From the NCBI GenBank assembly GCA_004322265.1, contig SCSZ01000034.1, positions 1 to 46,399 on the forward strand: a DNA stretch of 46,399 nt, in the 5' to 3' direction. The position numbers and the translations under genes are program-made. Each line of letters starts with the position of its first letter. Positions within the stretch are counted from its first letter, which is position 1. Under the pieces are notes generated by a model. It was not told the origin of the DNA. It did no database searches and saw only the letters and a program-made list of their open reading frames with translations. The DNA is from Patescibacteria group bacterium. Its GTDB lineage: Bacteria > Patescibacteriota > Saccharimonadia > Saccharimonadales > Saccharimonadaceae. Shown here piece by piece: positions 1-6,360 of the stretch.

Positions 1-1
1 A

Positions 2-109
2 TATACCCATCCGTTGCCTGCGGGCCTGACCCACGTCGGGGGCTCTCTCTTTCTGGGCGGGTACGCTCATCCGTTGCCTGCGGGCCTGACAGCAAAAAAT
101 TGGAGGTGA
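2..109 (+). CDS. 3' end of a 20-residue tandem-repeat protein (continues from the window's right end)
   Basis: The frame is open from the first bases and stops at TGA 107-109. It reads YTHPLPAGLTHVGG, then SLFLGGYAHPLPAGLT, then a unique tail AKNWR. The same repeat in the same frame ends the window (gene starting at 45936), so this is very likely the C-terminus of that gene, separated by how a circular or permuted genome was cut. The repeat recalls short leucine-rich or beta-solenoid repeats of phage proteins of unknown function. The ribosome binding site of the next gene (GGAGGTG) overlaps the stop codon. The number of missing repeats is unknown. Confidence 0.75.
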   Translation, partial: YTHPLPAGLTHVGGSLFLGGYAHPLPAGLTAKNWR

Positions 110-112
110 AAA

Positions 113-370
113 ATGCGTAGGTTAAATCATGAAGAGGCACTGAGGAAGTGGAAAGAAAGCTCAATGACTGGAGGAGCCATGCATTTAAGCCATGATGAAA
201 CCGCGAAATACCAGAAAGAATATGATGCCGTGATTCCCCATACGATCGCGGTGCGGCATATCCGGAGAATGAAGCCGGTCGCAATGCCGTCCTGGTCGTG
301 GGTGGATTTGATCCTCCTTCTTTGCATCGGGGGATGGGTGTGGATGTTTCTTGTTATCTTTTTGTGGTGA
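113..370 (+). CDS. small C-terminally anchored membrane protein
   Basis: An 85-residue protein with GGAGG eight bases before its ATG. The N-terminal two thirds is hydrophilic; the last 26 residues (SWSWVDLILLLCIGGW onward) form one hydrophobic, tryptophan-rich segment that should be a membrane anchor. The first eight residues, MRRLNHEE, and the DNA around the start are repeated at the 38-residue gene at 1215, which also ends in a membrane segment, so the two are paralogues or share a copied leader. It lies directly before an NNGGC array. Function unknown. Confidence 0.6.
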   Translation: MRRLNHEEALRKWKESSMTGGAMHLSHDETAKYQKEYDAVIPHTIAVRHIRRMKPVAMPSWSWVDLILLLCIGGWVWMFLVIFLW

Positions 371-475
371 GAGGCACGGCAGGGCGTGGCGCGGCTTGGC
401 GAGGCGGGGCGGGGCAAGGTACGGCAAGGCGGGGCGCGGCTTGGCGTGGCGCGGCAGGGCGTGGCGCGGCGAGGA
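371..475. repeat. NNGGC pentanucleotide array, 21 units
   Basis: From 371 the sequence splits without a slip into 5-base units of form NNGGC (gaggc, acggc, agggc, gtggc, gcggc, ttggc and so on). Only one internal unit (aaggt, 416-420) and the last (gagga) depart. The first two bases vary freely while GGC is fixed, so it is not a simple microsatellite. The 5-base period argues against coding. It begins right after the stop codon of the 113 gene and ends in an AT-rich stretch before the 519 gene. A second, shorter array is at 1122. Confidence 0.92.
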
Positions 476-518
476 TTTTAACTTATTGGGCACACGGTTA
501 AAGAGGAGTAAATGAAAA

Positions 519-1118
519 ATGAAAATAAAGCAAAGCGCGACACTCATAGAATATGTGACGAGAAACATTCGGCTGGAAGGTCTGACGGATATCATGTTCG
601 ACCGGTATTCCGGGGACAACGATACGAAACTGGAACCGCATCAGAAGCTCTATTTCGCTCCGGGAAATACCAAGGCTATTGGCATACCGGCATTAAATAT
701 CATTTCATTCTTATCGGCCCACAACACGAATTCAGCGCCGAAGAGATTGCGGGACAAAAGAAAATTTAAGGATATTGCTAATGCAAATTTATCTTTTGTC
801 TCCATCCAGCAGGTTTTTATTCCATTGTTGAAGGGAAAGGAGCAAATCATTTTTGGAAAGTTTGAAAGGGATGTTGATTCAAAGTCGGGCATCTATATTC
901 ATCGATCCGTAGCGCGGCTCGATAAGGGGATTCCTAACCCCAAGGTCAGGCCGGTAGTTCCGTTGCCATGGGCGCTTGAGTTTGAGTTGACAATTTCCCC
1001 GAATAAGGAAATTCAGGAACAGGAGATATTAAACCTGATGGAAGAGGGCGGAAGAGCGTTAGGGCTCGGAACGTTTAGGGGCGTGTTCGGAAAGTTCAAA
1101 GTCGTTAAATGGGAATAA
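519..1118 (+). CDS. conserved phage protein of unknown function
   Basis: A 199-residue protein. AGAGGAG at 501-507 would serve an ATG at 512 or at 519; the 519 frame is the long one and looks like a folded protein. Recognisable segments are MFDRYSGDN near residue 26, an IYIHRSVARLDKGIPNPKVRP block, and a glycine-rich C-terminus (GLGTFRGVFGKF). I recall similar proteins in environmental phage contigs without a function. The glycine-rich end vaguely recalls the G-rich loop of RAMP-fold proteins, which is only a suggestion. It sits between the two NNGGC arrays in the early operon. Confidence 0.8.
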   Translation: MKIKQSATLIEYVTRNIRLEGLTDIMFDRYSGDNDTKLEPHQKLYFAPGNTKAIGIPALNIISFLSAHNTNSAPKRLRDKRKFKDIANANLSFVSIQQVFIPLLKGKEQIIFGKFERDVDSKSGIYIHRSVARLDKGIPNPKVRPVVPLPWALEFELTISPNKEIQEQEILNLMEEGGRALGLGTFRGVFGKFKVVKWE

Positions 1119-1121
1119 AAC

Positions 1122-1176
1122 CGGGCGAGGCAAGGCTGGGCATGGCCTGGCACGGCGAGGCAAGGCGCGGCGAGGG
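1122..1176. repeat. NNGGC pentanucleotide array, 11 units
   Basis: Eleven consecutive 5-base units: cgggc, gaggc, aaggc, tgggc, atggc, ctggc, acggc, gaggc, aaggc, gcggc, gaggg. As in the array at 371, GGC is constant and the first two bases vary, and it ends in gcggc-gagg followed by TTTAA-like sequence. It starts just after the stop codon of the 519 gene and precedes the MRRLNHEE gene at 1215. Confidence 0.92.
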
Positions 1177-1214
1177 TTTAATTTATGAAAACTTGCATTT
1201 CGATAAGGTGAAAA

Positions 1215-1331
1215 ATGCGTAGGTTAAACCATGAAGAGCGCCGGAAAAGAATTACACTGGAAGAGATTTTGGTTGTCGGGGCAACCATTTGTGTCTGCGC
1301 GATGGTTGGGATTGCAGTTTATCTTTGGTAG
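1215..1331 (+). CDS. 38-residue membrane peptide, paralogue of the 113 gene
   Basis: The ATG is preceded by AAGGTG. The peptide starts MRRLNHEERRKR and continues as one hydrophobic helix (ILVVGATICVCAMVGIAVYLW) to a TAG stop. The first eight residues and 33 bases around the start match the 113 gene with one mismatch. The DNA copy, the binding site and the membrane helix make this a credible small gene. Function unknown. Confidence 0.65.
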   Translation: MRRLNHEERRKRITLEEILVVGATICVCAMVGIAVYLW

Positions 1332-1342
1332 AGAGGATCAAC

Positions 1343-1963
1343 ATGGAACAGGAAAATGAGTACGATCTGAGAAAAATGGACTCGTACGACCGGGCGTGGG
1401 TGATGGCCGCGCGGCCGGATTGCCCAATCGACCTGGCCGGGCTGACCTCAGGACAGCGGGCGTGGGTGATGGCTGAGCGGCTGGATTGCCCGATTGACCT
1501 GGCCGGGCTGACCTCGGCCGACCGGGCGTGGGTGATGGCTGAGCGGCCGGATTGCCCAATCGATCTGGCCGGGCTGACCTCAGCCGGCCGGGCGCGGGTG
1601 ATGGCCGCGCGGCCGGATTGCCCAATCGACCTGGCCGGCCTGGCCTCAGGACAGCGGGCGTGGGTAATGGTTGAGCGGCCGGATTGCCCGATTGACCTGA
1701 CCGGGCTGACCTCAGGACAGCGGGCGCGGGTGATGGCCCACCGGCCGGATTGCCCGATTGACCTGACCGGGCTGACCTCAGCCGACCGGGCGCGGGTGAT
1801 GGCCCGGCGGCCGGATTGCCCGATTGACCTGACCGGGCTGACCTCGTACGACCGGGCGTTGGTGATGGCCCGGCGGCCGGATTGCCCAATCGACCTGGCC
1901 GGGCTGACCGCATCCGACCGGGCGCGGGTGATGGCCGCGCGGCCGGATTGCCCGAAGGGATAA
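1343..1963 (+). CDS. 22-residue tandem-repeat protein, nine units
   Basis: A 206-residue protein. The ATG at 1343 is preferred over upstream starts because GAGAGGA lies just before it and because the N-terminus ENEYDLRKM recurs in the next gene. After about 15 residues it is entirely a 22-residue repeat of pattern DRAxVMAxRPDCP-IDLxGLTxx, nine copies, the last ending CPKG. The repeat is 66 bp and nearly identical between copies, so the array expanded recently and probably varies in copy number. Similar ~22-residue repeats with a conserved Cys are known to me from gut phages and bacteria, without function. Confidence 0.75.
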   Translation: MEQENEYDLRKMDSYDRAWVMAARPDCPIDLAGLTSGQRAWVMAERLDCPIDLAGLTSADRAWVMAERPDCPIDLAGLTSAGRARVMAARPDCPIDLAGLASGQRAWVMVERPDCPIDLTGLTSGQRARVMAHRPDCPIDLTGLTSADRARVMARRPDCPIDLTGLTSYDRALVMARRPDCPIDLAGLTASDRARVMAARPDCPKG

Positions 1964-1986
1964 GTGCCACTGCAAAGGAGGAAAAA

Positions 1987-2271
1987 ATGGAAAATGAGTA
2001 CGATCTGAGGAAAATGACCTCTTACGATCGGGCGCGGGTGATGGCCGAACGGCCCGACTGCCCGATCGACCTTTCGGGGCTGACTCCGGTCGACCGGGCG
2101 TGGGTGATGGCCGAACGGCCCGACTGCCCGATCGACCTTTCGGGGCTGACTCCGGCCGACCGGGCGCGGGTGATGGTCAGGCGGCCCGACTGCCCGATCG
2201 ACCTTTCGGGGCTGACTCCGGTCGATCGGGCGTGGGTGATGGCCGAACGGCCCGACTGCCCGAAGGAGTGA
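1987..2271 (+). CDS. 22-residue tandem-repeat protein, four units
   Basis: A 94-residue paralogue of the preceding gene, with AAAGGAGG before the ATG at 1987. It starts MENEYDLRKM, then has four copies of the 22-residue unit, here with IDLSGLTPVD or PAD in place of IDLAGLTS, and ends CPKE. Each gene's repeats resemble each other more than those of the neighbour, as expected if the arrays homogenise separately after a gene duplication. Function unknown. Confidence 0.75.
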   Translation: MENEYDLRKMTSYDRARVMAERPDCPIDLSGLTPVDRAWVMAERPDCPIDLSGLTPADRARVMVRRPDCPIDLSGLTPVDRAWVMAERPDCPKE

Positions 2272-2341
2272 TTATGAAGCCATGGCAGCAGCATTCGGCC
2301 GTTTTAATCCATGCAAGAAATATTCAGCTGGAGGGAAAGAA

Positions 2342-2515
2342 ATGGGAAGACTTAAGAGATGCGTGTTTTGCCGTGACGGGAAGGGCGTTTTTTATGTGGT
2401 CGTCAAGGCGTCGGGGCTGGAACGGAGAGATTGCCCGATTTGCAACGAAAAAAACGAAAGTAAAAAGCCGGAGATGAATCGAGAGAGTACGGGCAGGAAA
2501 TCAGGGGGAAATTGA
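2342..2515 (+). CDS. small zinc-finger protein
   Basis: A 57-residue protein; GGAGGG lies about six bases before ATG 2342. Two Cys pairs (CVFC near residue 7 and CPIC near residue 32) with CxxCxDGKG after the first form a DnaJ-like or rubredoxin-like zinc knuckle; the C-terminus is basic. The stop is one base before the ERF gene, so translation is probably coupled. An overlapping frame from ATG 2274 (MKPWQQHSAVLIHARNIQLEG...) also has a good binding site and resembles the N-terminus of the 519 gene; it may be a relic. Confidence 0.6.
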   Translation: MGRLKRCVFCRDGKGVFYVVVKASGLERRDCPICNEKNESKKPEMNRESTGRKSGGN

Positions 2516-2516
2516 A

Positions 2517-3149
2517 ATGGAGAAATCGGAAAGCATTAAAGAACTTTCGGTGGCCCTCGCGAAGGCCCAAGCCGAGATGGAACCGGCAAAAAAAGAGAGC
2601 GAGAACCCATTTTATCGCAGTAAATATTCCGACCTCGCGAGCGTCTTGAACGCCAGCCGGAAAGCGCTGTCCAAGCACGGGCTATCCGTCATTCAGCCGG
2701 TGGAGATGGAGGGGGATTTTTATTTTATCGAAACGGTGCTCTTGCACGAAAGCGGGGAATGGATATCGAGCCGGTTGAAAATCACGCCGATGAAGCAGGT
2801 GAAGGAATCCGGATGGGCGCCCTCGCCCGATCCGCAGAGCATCGGGGTTGCGATTTCCTACGGGCGTCGCTATGCATACCAGGCCATGATTTGCGGCGCG
2901 GCGGAAGACGATGACGGGAATCAAGCGTCCGGGCTGGAGAAAGAGACGAACGAGGAGCTTGATAAAGAGGTCGAGCGGGGTGACCAGTCGGTCTGCCCAT
3001 GCGGAGAGAAGCTAAATGAAAAGAGCATCGCTTATTATGCCGCCCATCCGACCTACGAGCCCCTCTGCTTTGCCTGCTCAACGCGGAAGAAAAACAAGGC
3101 TCCCTACGGCTTCAACAGGCCGAAGGATCGCTCCGCGGAGGGGGCATAA
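2517..3149 (+). CDS. erf: ERF-family single-strand annealing protein
   Basis: A 210-residue protein in the usual ERF size range. It has the ERF core: ENPFYRSKYSDLASVL near residue 30, LSKHGLSVIQPVE near 55, SIGVAISYGRRYA near 110 and AEDDDGN near 130. The C-terminus adds a four-Cys zinc site (CPCGEK and CFAC). ERF proteins anneal complementary single strands in phage recombination and genome circularisation. The gene forms a unit with the Gp157-like gene starting at the next base. Confidence 0.92.
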   Translation: MEKSESIKELSVALAKAQAEMEPAKKESENPFYRSKYSDLASVLNASRKALSKHGLSVIQPVEMEGDFYFIETVLLHESGEWISSRLKITPMKQVKESGWAPSPDPQSIGVAISYGRRYAYQAMICGAAEDDDGNQASGLEKETNEELDKEVERGDQSVCPCGEKLNEKSIAYYAAHPTYEPLCFACSTRKKNKAPYGFNRPKDRSAEGA

Positions 3150-3653
3150 ATGAAGCCCCTATACGAAATCGCCGACGAGATCCGGCAGCTCGCGGAAGAA
3201 ATCGAGAACAACGATGGCGTTCTCACCGAGGATTTAGAGGCCCGGCTTGATCAGCTCCCGATGGATTTTGAGGCGAAGGGTCTCAACGTCGGGCTGTGGA
3301 TTCGGAATATCCGGGCCGACCGTGAGAAGATCAAGGAAGAAATAGATCGGCTGAGGGCAAAACTGAAATCCGCTGAGGCGAACGAGCAGAGGGCGCGGGA
3401 CTATCTTCTACACTGCATGTTAGGAGCCGGGATCGAGAAGATTAAGCATCCGGTCTTTACCGCGTCGGTATGCGCCGGAAAGGAAAAGATTGATGATGAG
3501 ATCGATATCGCCCAACTGCCGGAGGAGTACAAAGAAGTGGTGACAACAGTGACCCCGAAAAAAAAGGAAATTCTCGACCTTTATAAAAATACCGGGGAGG
3601 TTGTGACAGGCTGCAAGATCGTCAAAGGGAATCCGTACCTGACAATACGATAA
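3150..3653 (+). CDS. Gp157-like (Sipho_Gp157) protein
   Basis: A 167-residue protein. Pattern: N-terminal helix (LYEIADEIRQLAEEIE), a charged coiled coil in the middle (KIKEEIDRLRAKLKSAE), then the short beta motifs typical of the family, including DIAQLPEEY near residue 125 and VTPKKKEILDLYK near 137. Relatives commonly sit beside ERF or RecT genes and have been linked to inhibition of host nucleases. It starts one base after the ERF stop codon, as expected for that pair. Confidence 0.88.
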   Translation: MKPLYEIADEIRQLAEEIENNDGVLTEDLEARLDQLPMDFEAKGLNVGLWIRNIRADREKIKEEIDRLRAKLKSAEANEQRARDYLLHCMLGAGIEKIKHPVFTASVCAGKEKIDDEIDIAQLPEEYKEVVTTVTPKKKEILDLYKNTGEVVTGCKIVKGNPYLTIR

Positions 3654-3744
3654 GGGGATCTGCATGTCCTGTAACACGGAGTTTTCTAAGGAAATTCCTT
3701 ATGCGAGATGAGAACACATTAATGGGGACCGGGTGGAGGAACAT

Positions 3745-3975
3745 GTGATCAGACATTATTGTGATATTTGTGAAGCCCTTATCACCGAGGCGAACAAGAC
3801 AGGAGTTGAAATGCACTATAGGCTTGGAGTCAAATTGCATCACAACGGCCATCAAATTGATTTTGAGATACTGCACGTGCTTGATGGAATTTCCAATGCT
3901 GGAGATTTTTGTAAATATTGTATCCTTGATGCGTTCTATCGTCTTGATGATCGTCCGAAGGGCAAAAGTTGTTAG
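3745..3975 (+). CDS. small four-cysteine zinc protein
   Basis: A 76-residue protein. GTG 3745 is chosen because GGAGGA (3735-3740) sits four bases upstream; a GTG at 3733 in the same frame has no binding site. Cys pairs CDIC at the start and CKYC near the end, each in a separate segment, suggest one structural zinc site. It follows the Gp157-like gene in the same operon. Not recognised further. Confidence 0.6.
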   Translation: MIRHYCDICEALITEANKTGVEMHYRLGVKLHHNGHQIDFEILHVLDGISNAGDFCKYCILDAFYRLDDRPKGKSC

Positions 3976-3993
3976 AGGTAAAGGAGTATAAAA

Positions 3994-4089
3994 ATGACGC
4001 TTGATGAAGCACTGAATAAATTGGCGAAGTGGCGCGCCGTTTTCGCTGCATGGCAACTAACACCGATAAAAACAGGAGGAAAGATATGA
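3994..4089 (+). CDS. 31-residue peptide
   Basis: AAAGGAG lies eight bases before ATG 3994, which opens a short frame (MTLDEALNKLAKWRAVFAAWQ) ending in TGA that overlaps the next ATG. The peptide forms an amphipathic helix on paper. It may be a real small protein or a truncated relic like its two downstream neighbours. Confidence 0.4.
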   Translation: MTLDEALNKLAKWRAVFAAWQLTPIKTGGKI

Positions 4090-4245
4090 TTGGAAAATAT
4101 TGTGTTGTTCGGACGTATTCCGCTGGAGTCTTTGCCGGAATCGTAGCAGAGCGGAGCGGCAAGCCTATCGCAATTGGCGATGGAGGGAACATCTAAGCCT
4201 ATGCAATGTAAAATGCCCTCTGTGATTTTGAATATAACGATGGAG
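4086..4245 (+). pseudogene. DUF6948-like gene broken by an internal deletion and frameshift
   Basis: ATG 4086 has AGGAGG upstream and opens MIGKYCVVRTYSAGVFAG, the N-terminus of DUF6948 phage proteins. The frame ends after 36 residues at TAA 4194. From about 4165, another frame reads LSQLAMEGTSKPMQCKMP, which in the family comes some 20 residues further on. The part between, containing the ARRxWYW-like core, is missing and the reading frame shifts across the gap. This is read from memory of the family, so the exact deletion size is uncertain. Confidence 0.6.
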
Positions 4246-4251
4246 GAGCGA

Positions 4252-4455
4252 ATGAGATTTGAACTAGCAGATGTTGAAAACGTAATAAAAAACGAAATTA
4301 AACAAGGATGCACCCAAAGACAAATCGCACAAACTTACGCTCTTGCTATTAGATCGTCTTAGCCGACCGATTGGAAGGGAGTCAACGCAATGATCTTGGC
4401 ACGGTGGCCGAAGGGACTGGAAAGAATAAAAAATCTTGCTTGGTCTGGTAAGTAA
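4252..4455 (+). pseudogene. small HTH-like phage protein interrupted by an in-frame TAG
   Basis: GGAGGAG precedes ATG 4252. The frame reads 36 residues (IKQGCTQRQIAQTYALAIRSS) to TAG 4360-4362 and then continues without another stop for 30 codons: PTDWKGVNAMILARW, then LERIKNLAWSGK, to TAA 4453. In relatives I recall, both halves form one protein, so the TAG is either a nonsense mutation or a read-through site. Other genes here end in TAG, so a recoded genetic code is unlikely. The neighbouring gene is also broken, which favours decay. Confidence 0.6.
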
Positions 4456-4630
4456 TAAAATACCACGAGAGGCCCATCCCCCGGTCATGGTGAGACCGAT
4501 CAAGGTGAGGTGTAGGGAGTTTGAGGCCACCATCCGGGCCACCGGGTTGCGCTGACGGACCCGGTTCAAAATCCTCCCGCCGTTCCGCCCGGTTAATGCG
4601 CGGACCGAAAGCGGCCAAATGAGAGAAGGT
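4456..4630 (+). other. non-coding, structured spacer
   Basis: No credible gene. Two perfect inverted repeats are present: CGGTC/GACCG with a 7-base loop (4482-4498) and CCGGGT/ACCCGG with an 11-base loop (4542-4564). GGTTCAAAATCC at 4563 resembles a tRNA T-loop but has no matching stem. The region may be a decayed RNA gene or a 3' untranslated region leading to the terminator. Confidence 0.45.
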
Positions 4631-4661
4631 CCCCTCCCTACGGATGGGGGGAGGGGTTTTT
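4631..4661 (+). terminator. rho-independent terminator
   Basis: CCCCTCCC (4631-4638) and GGGGAGGGG form a very stable stem with a loop of about seven bases, followed directly by TTTTT (4657-4661). It would end the transcript of the broken genes just upstream or attenuate the early operon before the 4683 gene. Confidence 0.7.
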
Positions 4662-4682
4662 ACAAAGTGAGAAGGGGGAGAA

Positions 4683-5453
4683 GTGAAAAAAACAATCACC
4701 ACGCAGGAAGAGCTCGATCTGCTGACCCGCATTGAAGCCGATGACGAGATCATTATCAAGACGCACCTGAAACTCAATGCGCGACTGGCGGTTTTCGGGC
4801 GGATAGTGATTGACGTTGGGCTGGAGTGTAGGTGGAATGACGGTTTTATCGTTTCAATGGATGGAAAATCGTCCATCGAGAGCTGGGGGAACTCCTCGCC
4901 GTCCATCGAGAGCTGGGAGAACTCCTCGCCGTCCATCGAGAGCTGGGAGAACTCGGTGCTCCGCGTCCTCTCATCTGAAAAAAAATTATCGATCAGAGCA
5001 CATGGATTTTCGGTTTTGTCGCTCCCAATCGGGATCAGTCTTGATTTACAACAAGAAAAGACCTGCACCGTTTTGCGCCGACAGCCCCAGAAATTTTTAG
5101 ACCGGGATGGAGTCCCTGTTGCTGATGGCAAGGTTACCCTTTACAAGCGGGTCTCCGCCGATTTCAAAACTCAGGAGGGAACCCGGAACGAAACCCTGTG
5201 GCAGGTCGGGTCAACCGTTACGCATCCGGCATGGAGCCCTGAGGCCAGTGAATGCGGAGAGGGGAAATTTCACGCCTGCTCCAGGTCCTATTTCGCAGAC
5301 GAATTCCGCAGCGAGCGCGGCGACCGATACGTCGCCATCGAGATTGCCGTGGAGGACCTGTATGAGTGGCCGAACCCGCGATATCCTCACAAGATTGCAT
5401 TCCGGTCGGGCGTTGTTGTTGGTGAGGTGGATCGATTTGGGAGAAAGAAATGA
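4683..5453 (+). CDS. DUF7666-like protein with an internal 10-residue repeat
   Basis: A 256-residue protein; GTG start with AGAAGGGGGAG just upstream. The N-terminal third is beta-rich and leads into three copies of SSPSIESWEN (residues about 63-92), encoded by a 30-bp repeat at 4871-4955. The C-terminal half (near CGEGKFHACS and VAIEIAVEDLYEW) resembles the conserved end of DUF7666 proteins, which often carry repeats of this kind. Role unknown; beta-helix folding of the repeat part is inference. Its stop overlaps the next start (ATGA). Confidence 0.72.
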   Translation: MKKTITTQEELDLLTRIEADDEIIIKTHLKLNARLAVFGRIVIDVGLECRWNDGFIVSMDGKSSIESWGNSSPSIESWENSSPSIESWENSVLRVLSSEKKLSIRAHGFSVLSLPIGISLDLQQEKTCTVLRRQPQKFLDRDGVPVADGKVTLYKRVSADFKTQEGTRNETLWQVGSTVTHPAWSPEASECGEGKFHACSRSYFADEFRSERGDRYVAIEIAVEDLYEWPNPRYPHKIAFRSGVVVGEVDRFGRKK

Positions 5454-5845
5454 GGCGAGGGCCTAAACGAAAAGTGCCGGATGAAATGCTTCTGACGGAT
5501 TTGCGGCGTCTTGAGCGGATCAAGCCCGGCTTTTCCCTCTTGGAATACAATTTCTATGGGCAGTTTTGCCTGGGGACGCTATCTAAGCGGTTCGGATCGT
5601 TCAACAAGGCCAAGGTCGCGGCGGGGGTTCCGACCAACGGCATGGGCCGATCAACTGGATTCCGGCCTGCCAAGTACAAGCCGAGGAAGCCGCTGCTACC
5701 GGAAGGGTATAGCTCGCTGCCGGATAACAGCGGGCCGAGGATCTGCCTGCGCTGCGACAGGGCGTTTCCTTCGGAGGACGTCATCAAGATAAGGGTCTGC
5801 GGGCCGTGTAAGGGATCCATGGAGTGGAGTGACGGAATATGGTGA
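5450..5845 (+). CDS. homing-endonuclease-associated repeat protein with C-terminal zinc finger
   Basis: A 131-residue protein. One HNR-like domain covers residues about 12-62 (LLTDLRRLERIKPG ... LSKRFGSFNKAKVAAG), a DNA-binding repeat found near homing endonucleases. A four-Cys finger follows (CLRCDR and CGPCK). There is no HNH or GIY-YIG catalytic motif, so it is more likely a DNA-binding protein than a nuclease. The start overlaps the upstream stop by four bases. Confidence 0.75.
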   Translation: MRRGPKRKVPDEMLLTDLRRLERIKPGFSLLEYNFYGQFCLGTLSKRFGSFNKAKVAAGVPTNGMGRSTGFRPAKYKPRKPLLPEGYSSLPDNSGPRICLRCDRAFPSEDVIKIRVCGPCKGSMEWSDGIW

Positions 5846-5880
5846 GTTGAAACCGATCGACCCGAAGAGAGGAGCATCCC

Positions 5881-6360
5881 ATGACCACTCGCGTCTTTGG
5901 AAGCTCGTGGATTGAACGACCGAAAAAGCGTGTCCGGAAGACTCCCCGGCTGTGCGCGACCGAGCGGCAGGAAGCCCTAGCCTTCAATGCCTGGCGGCTG
6001 GCCCACCTCCGCCGGTACCCGGAGCTTGAAAACCTCATCCTAAACCCCCTTGGCGGCGGCCGGGCGGTGAAATTTAACCGCAATGGGGAAGTATACTCCC
6101 CCGCGGCGAAGCGGTTGCAGGAGGAAGGGTTGGAGAAGGGAATCTCGGATTACTTCCTGGCAGTTCCTAGGGGCTCCTATTCAGGATTTTGGATTGAACT
6201 TAAGGCGATGGACGGAAGGCCCTCCCCGGAGCAGCTCGCCTTTTTAGGTCGCCAGCGGGAATACGGATACGCGGCCGAATGGGTGAAGGGGTGGGAGGGG
6301 ATGGCGGAGATGATTGTTGAGTATTTAAAGATGCCGCGGGGTCGAGCGACAGAAAGATGA
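5881..6360 (+). CDS. VRR-NUC domain nuclease
   Basis: A 159-residue protein. The C-terminal half is a VRR-NUC fold of the PD-(D/E)XK group: GISDYF (Asp90), FWIELK (Glu106, Lys108) and the helix PSPEQLAFL (Gln118). Phage VRR-NUC proteins are thought to be structure-specific nucleases acting on branched DNA in replication or recombination. The first 50 residues are basic. GAGAGGAG precedes the ATG. The next small gene starts inside its stop codon. Confidence 0.88.
   Translation: MTTRVFGSSWIERPKKRVRKTPRLCATERQEALAFNAWRLAHLRRYPELENLILNPLGGGRAVKFNRNGEVYSPAAKRLQEEGLEKGISDYFLAVPRGSYSGFWIELKAMDGRPSPEQLAFLGRQREYGYAAEWVKGWEGMAEMIVEYLKMPRGRATER

Noticed and set aside
298-501. Gly/Arg-rich open frame over the NNGGC array
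   Set aside because: Low-complexity translation results from the 5-base repeat; no binding site and no protein-like composition.
185-619. Pro/Arg-rich open frame on the minus strand over the NNGGC array
   Set aside because: Shadow of the repeat and of the 113 gene; the translation is low-complexity.
1343-2271. 66-bp direct repeats as a CRISPR array
   Set aside because: The repeats are contiguous, have no spacers of fixed length and keep an open reading frame; they encode repeat proteins.
4252-4455. TAG recoded as an amino acid through the whole genome
   Set aside because: Several clear genes end in TAG right before a binding site and a new start, so TAG works as a stop here.
4556-4585. tRNA gene near GGTTCAAAATCC
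   Set aside because: The bases around the T-loop-like word do not pair and no acceptor stem or anticodon arm fits.
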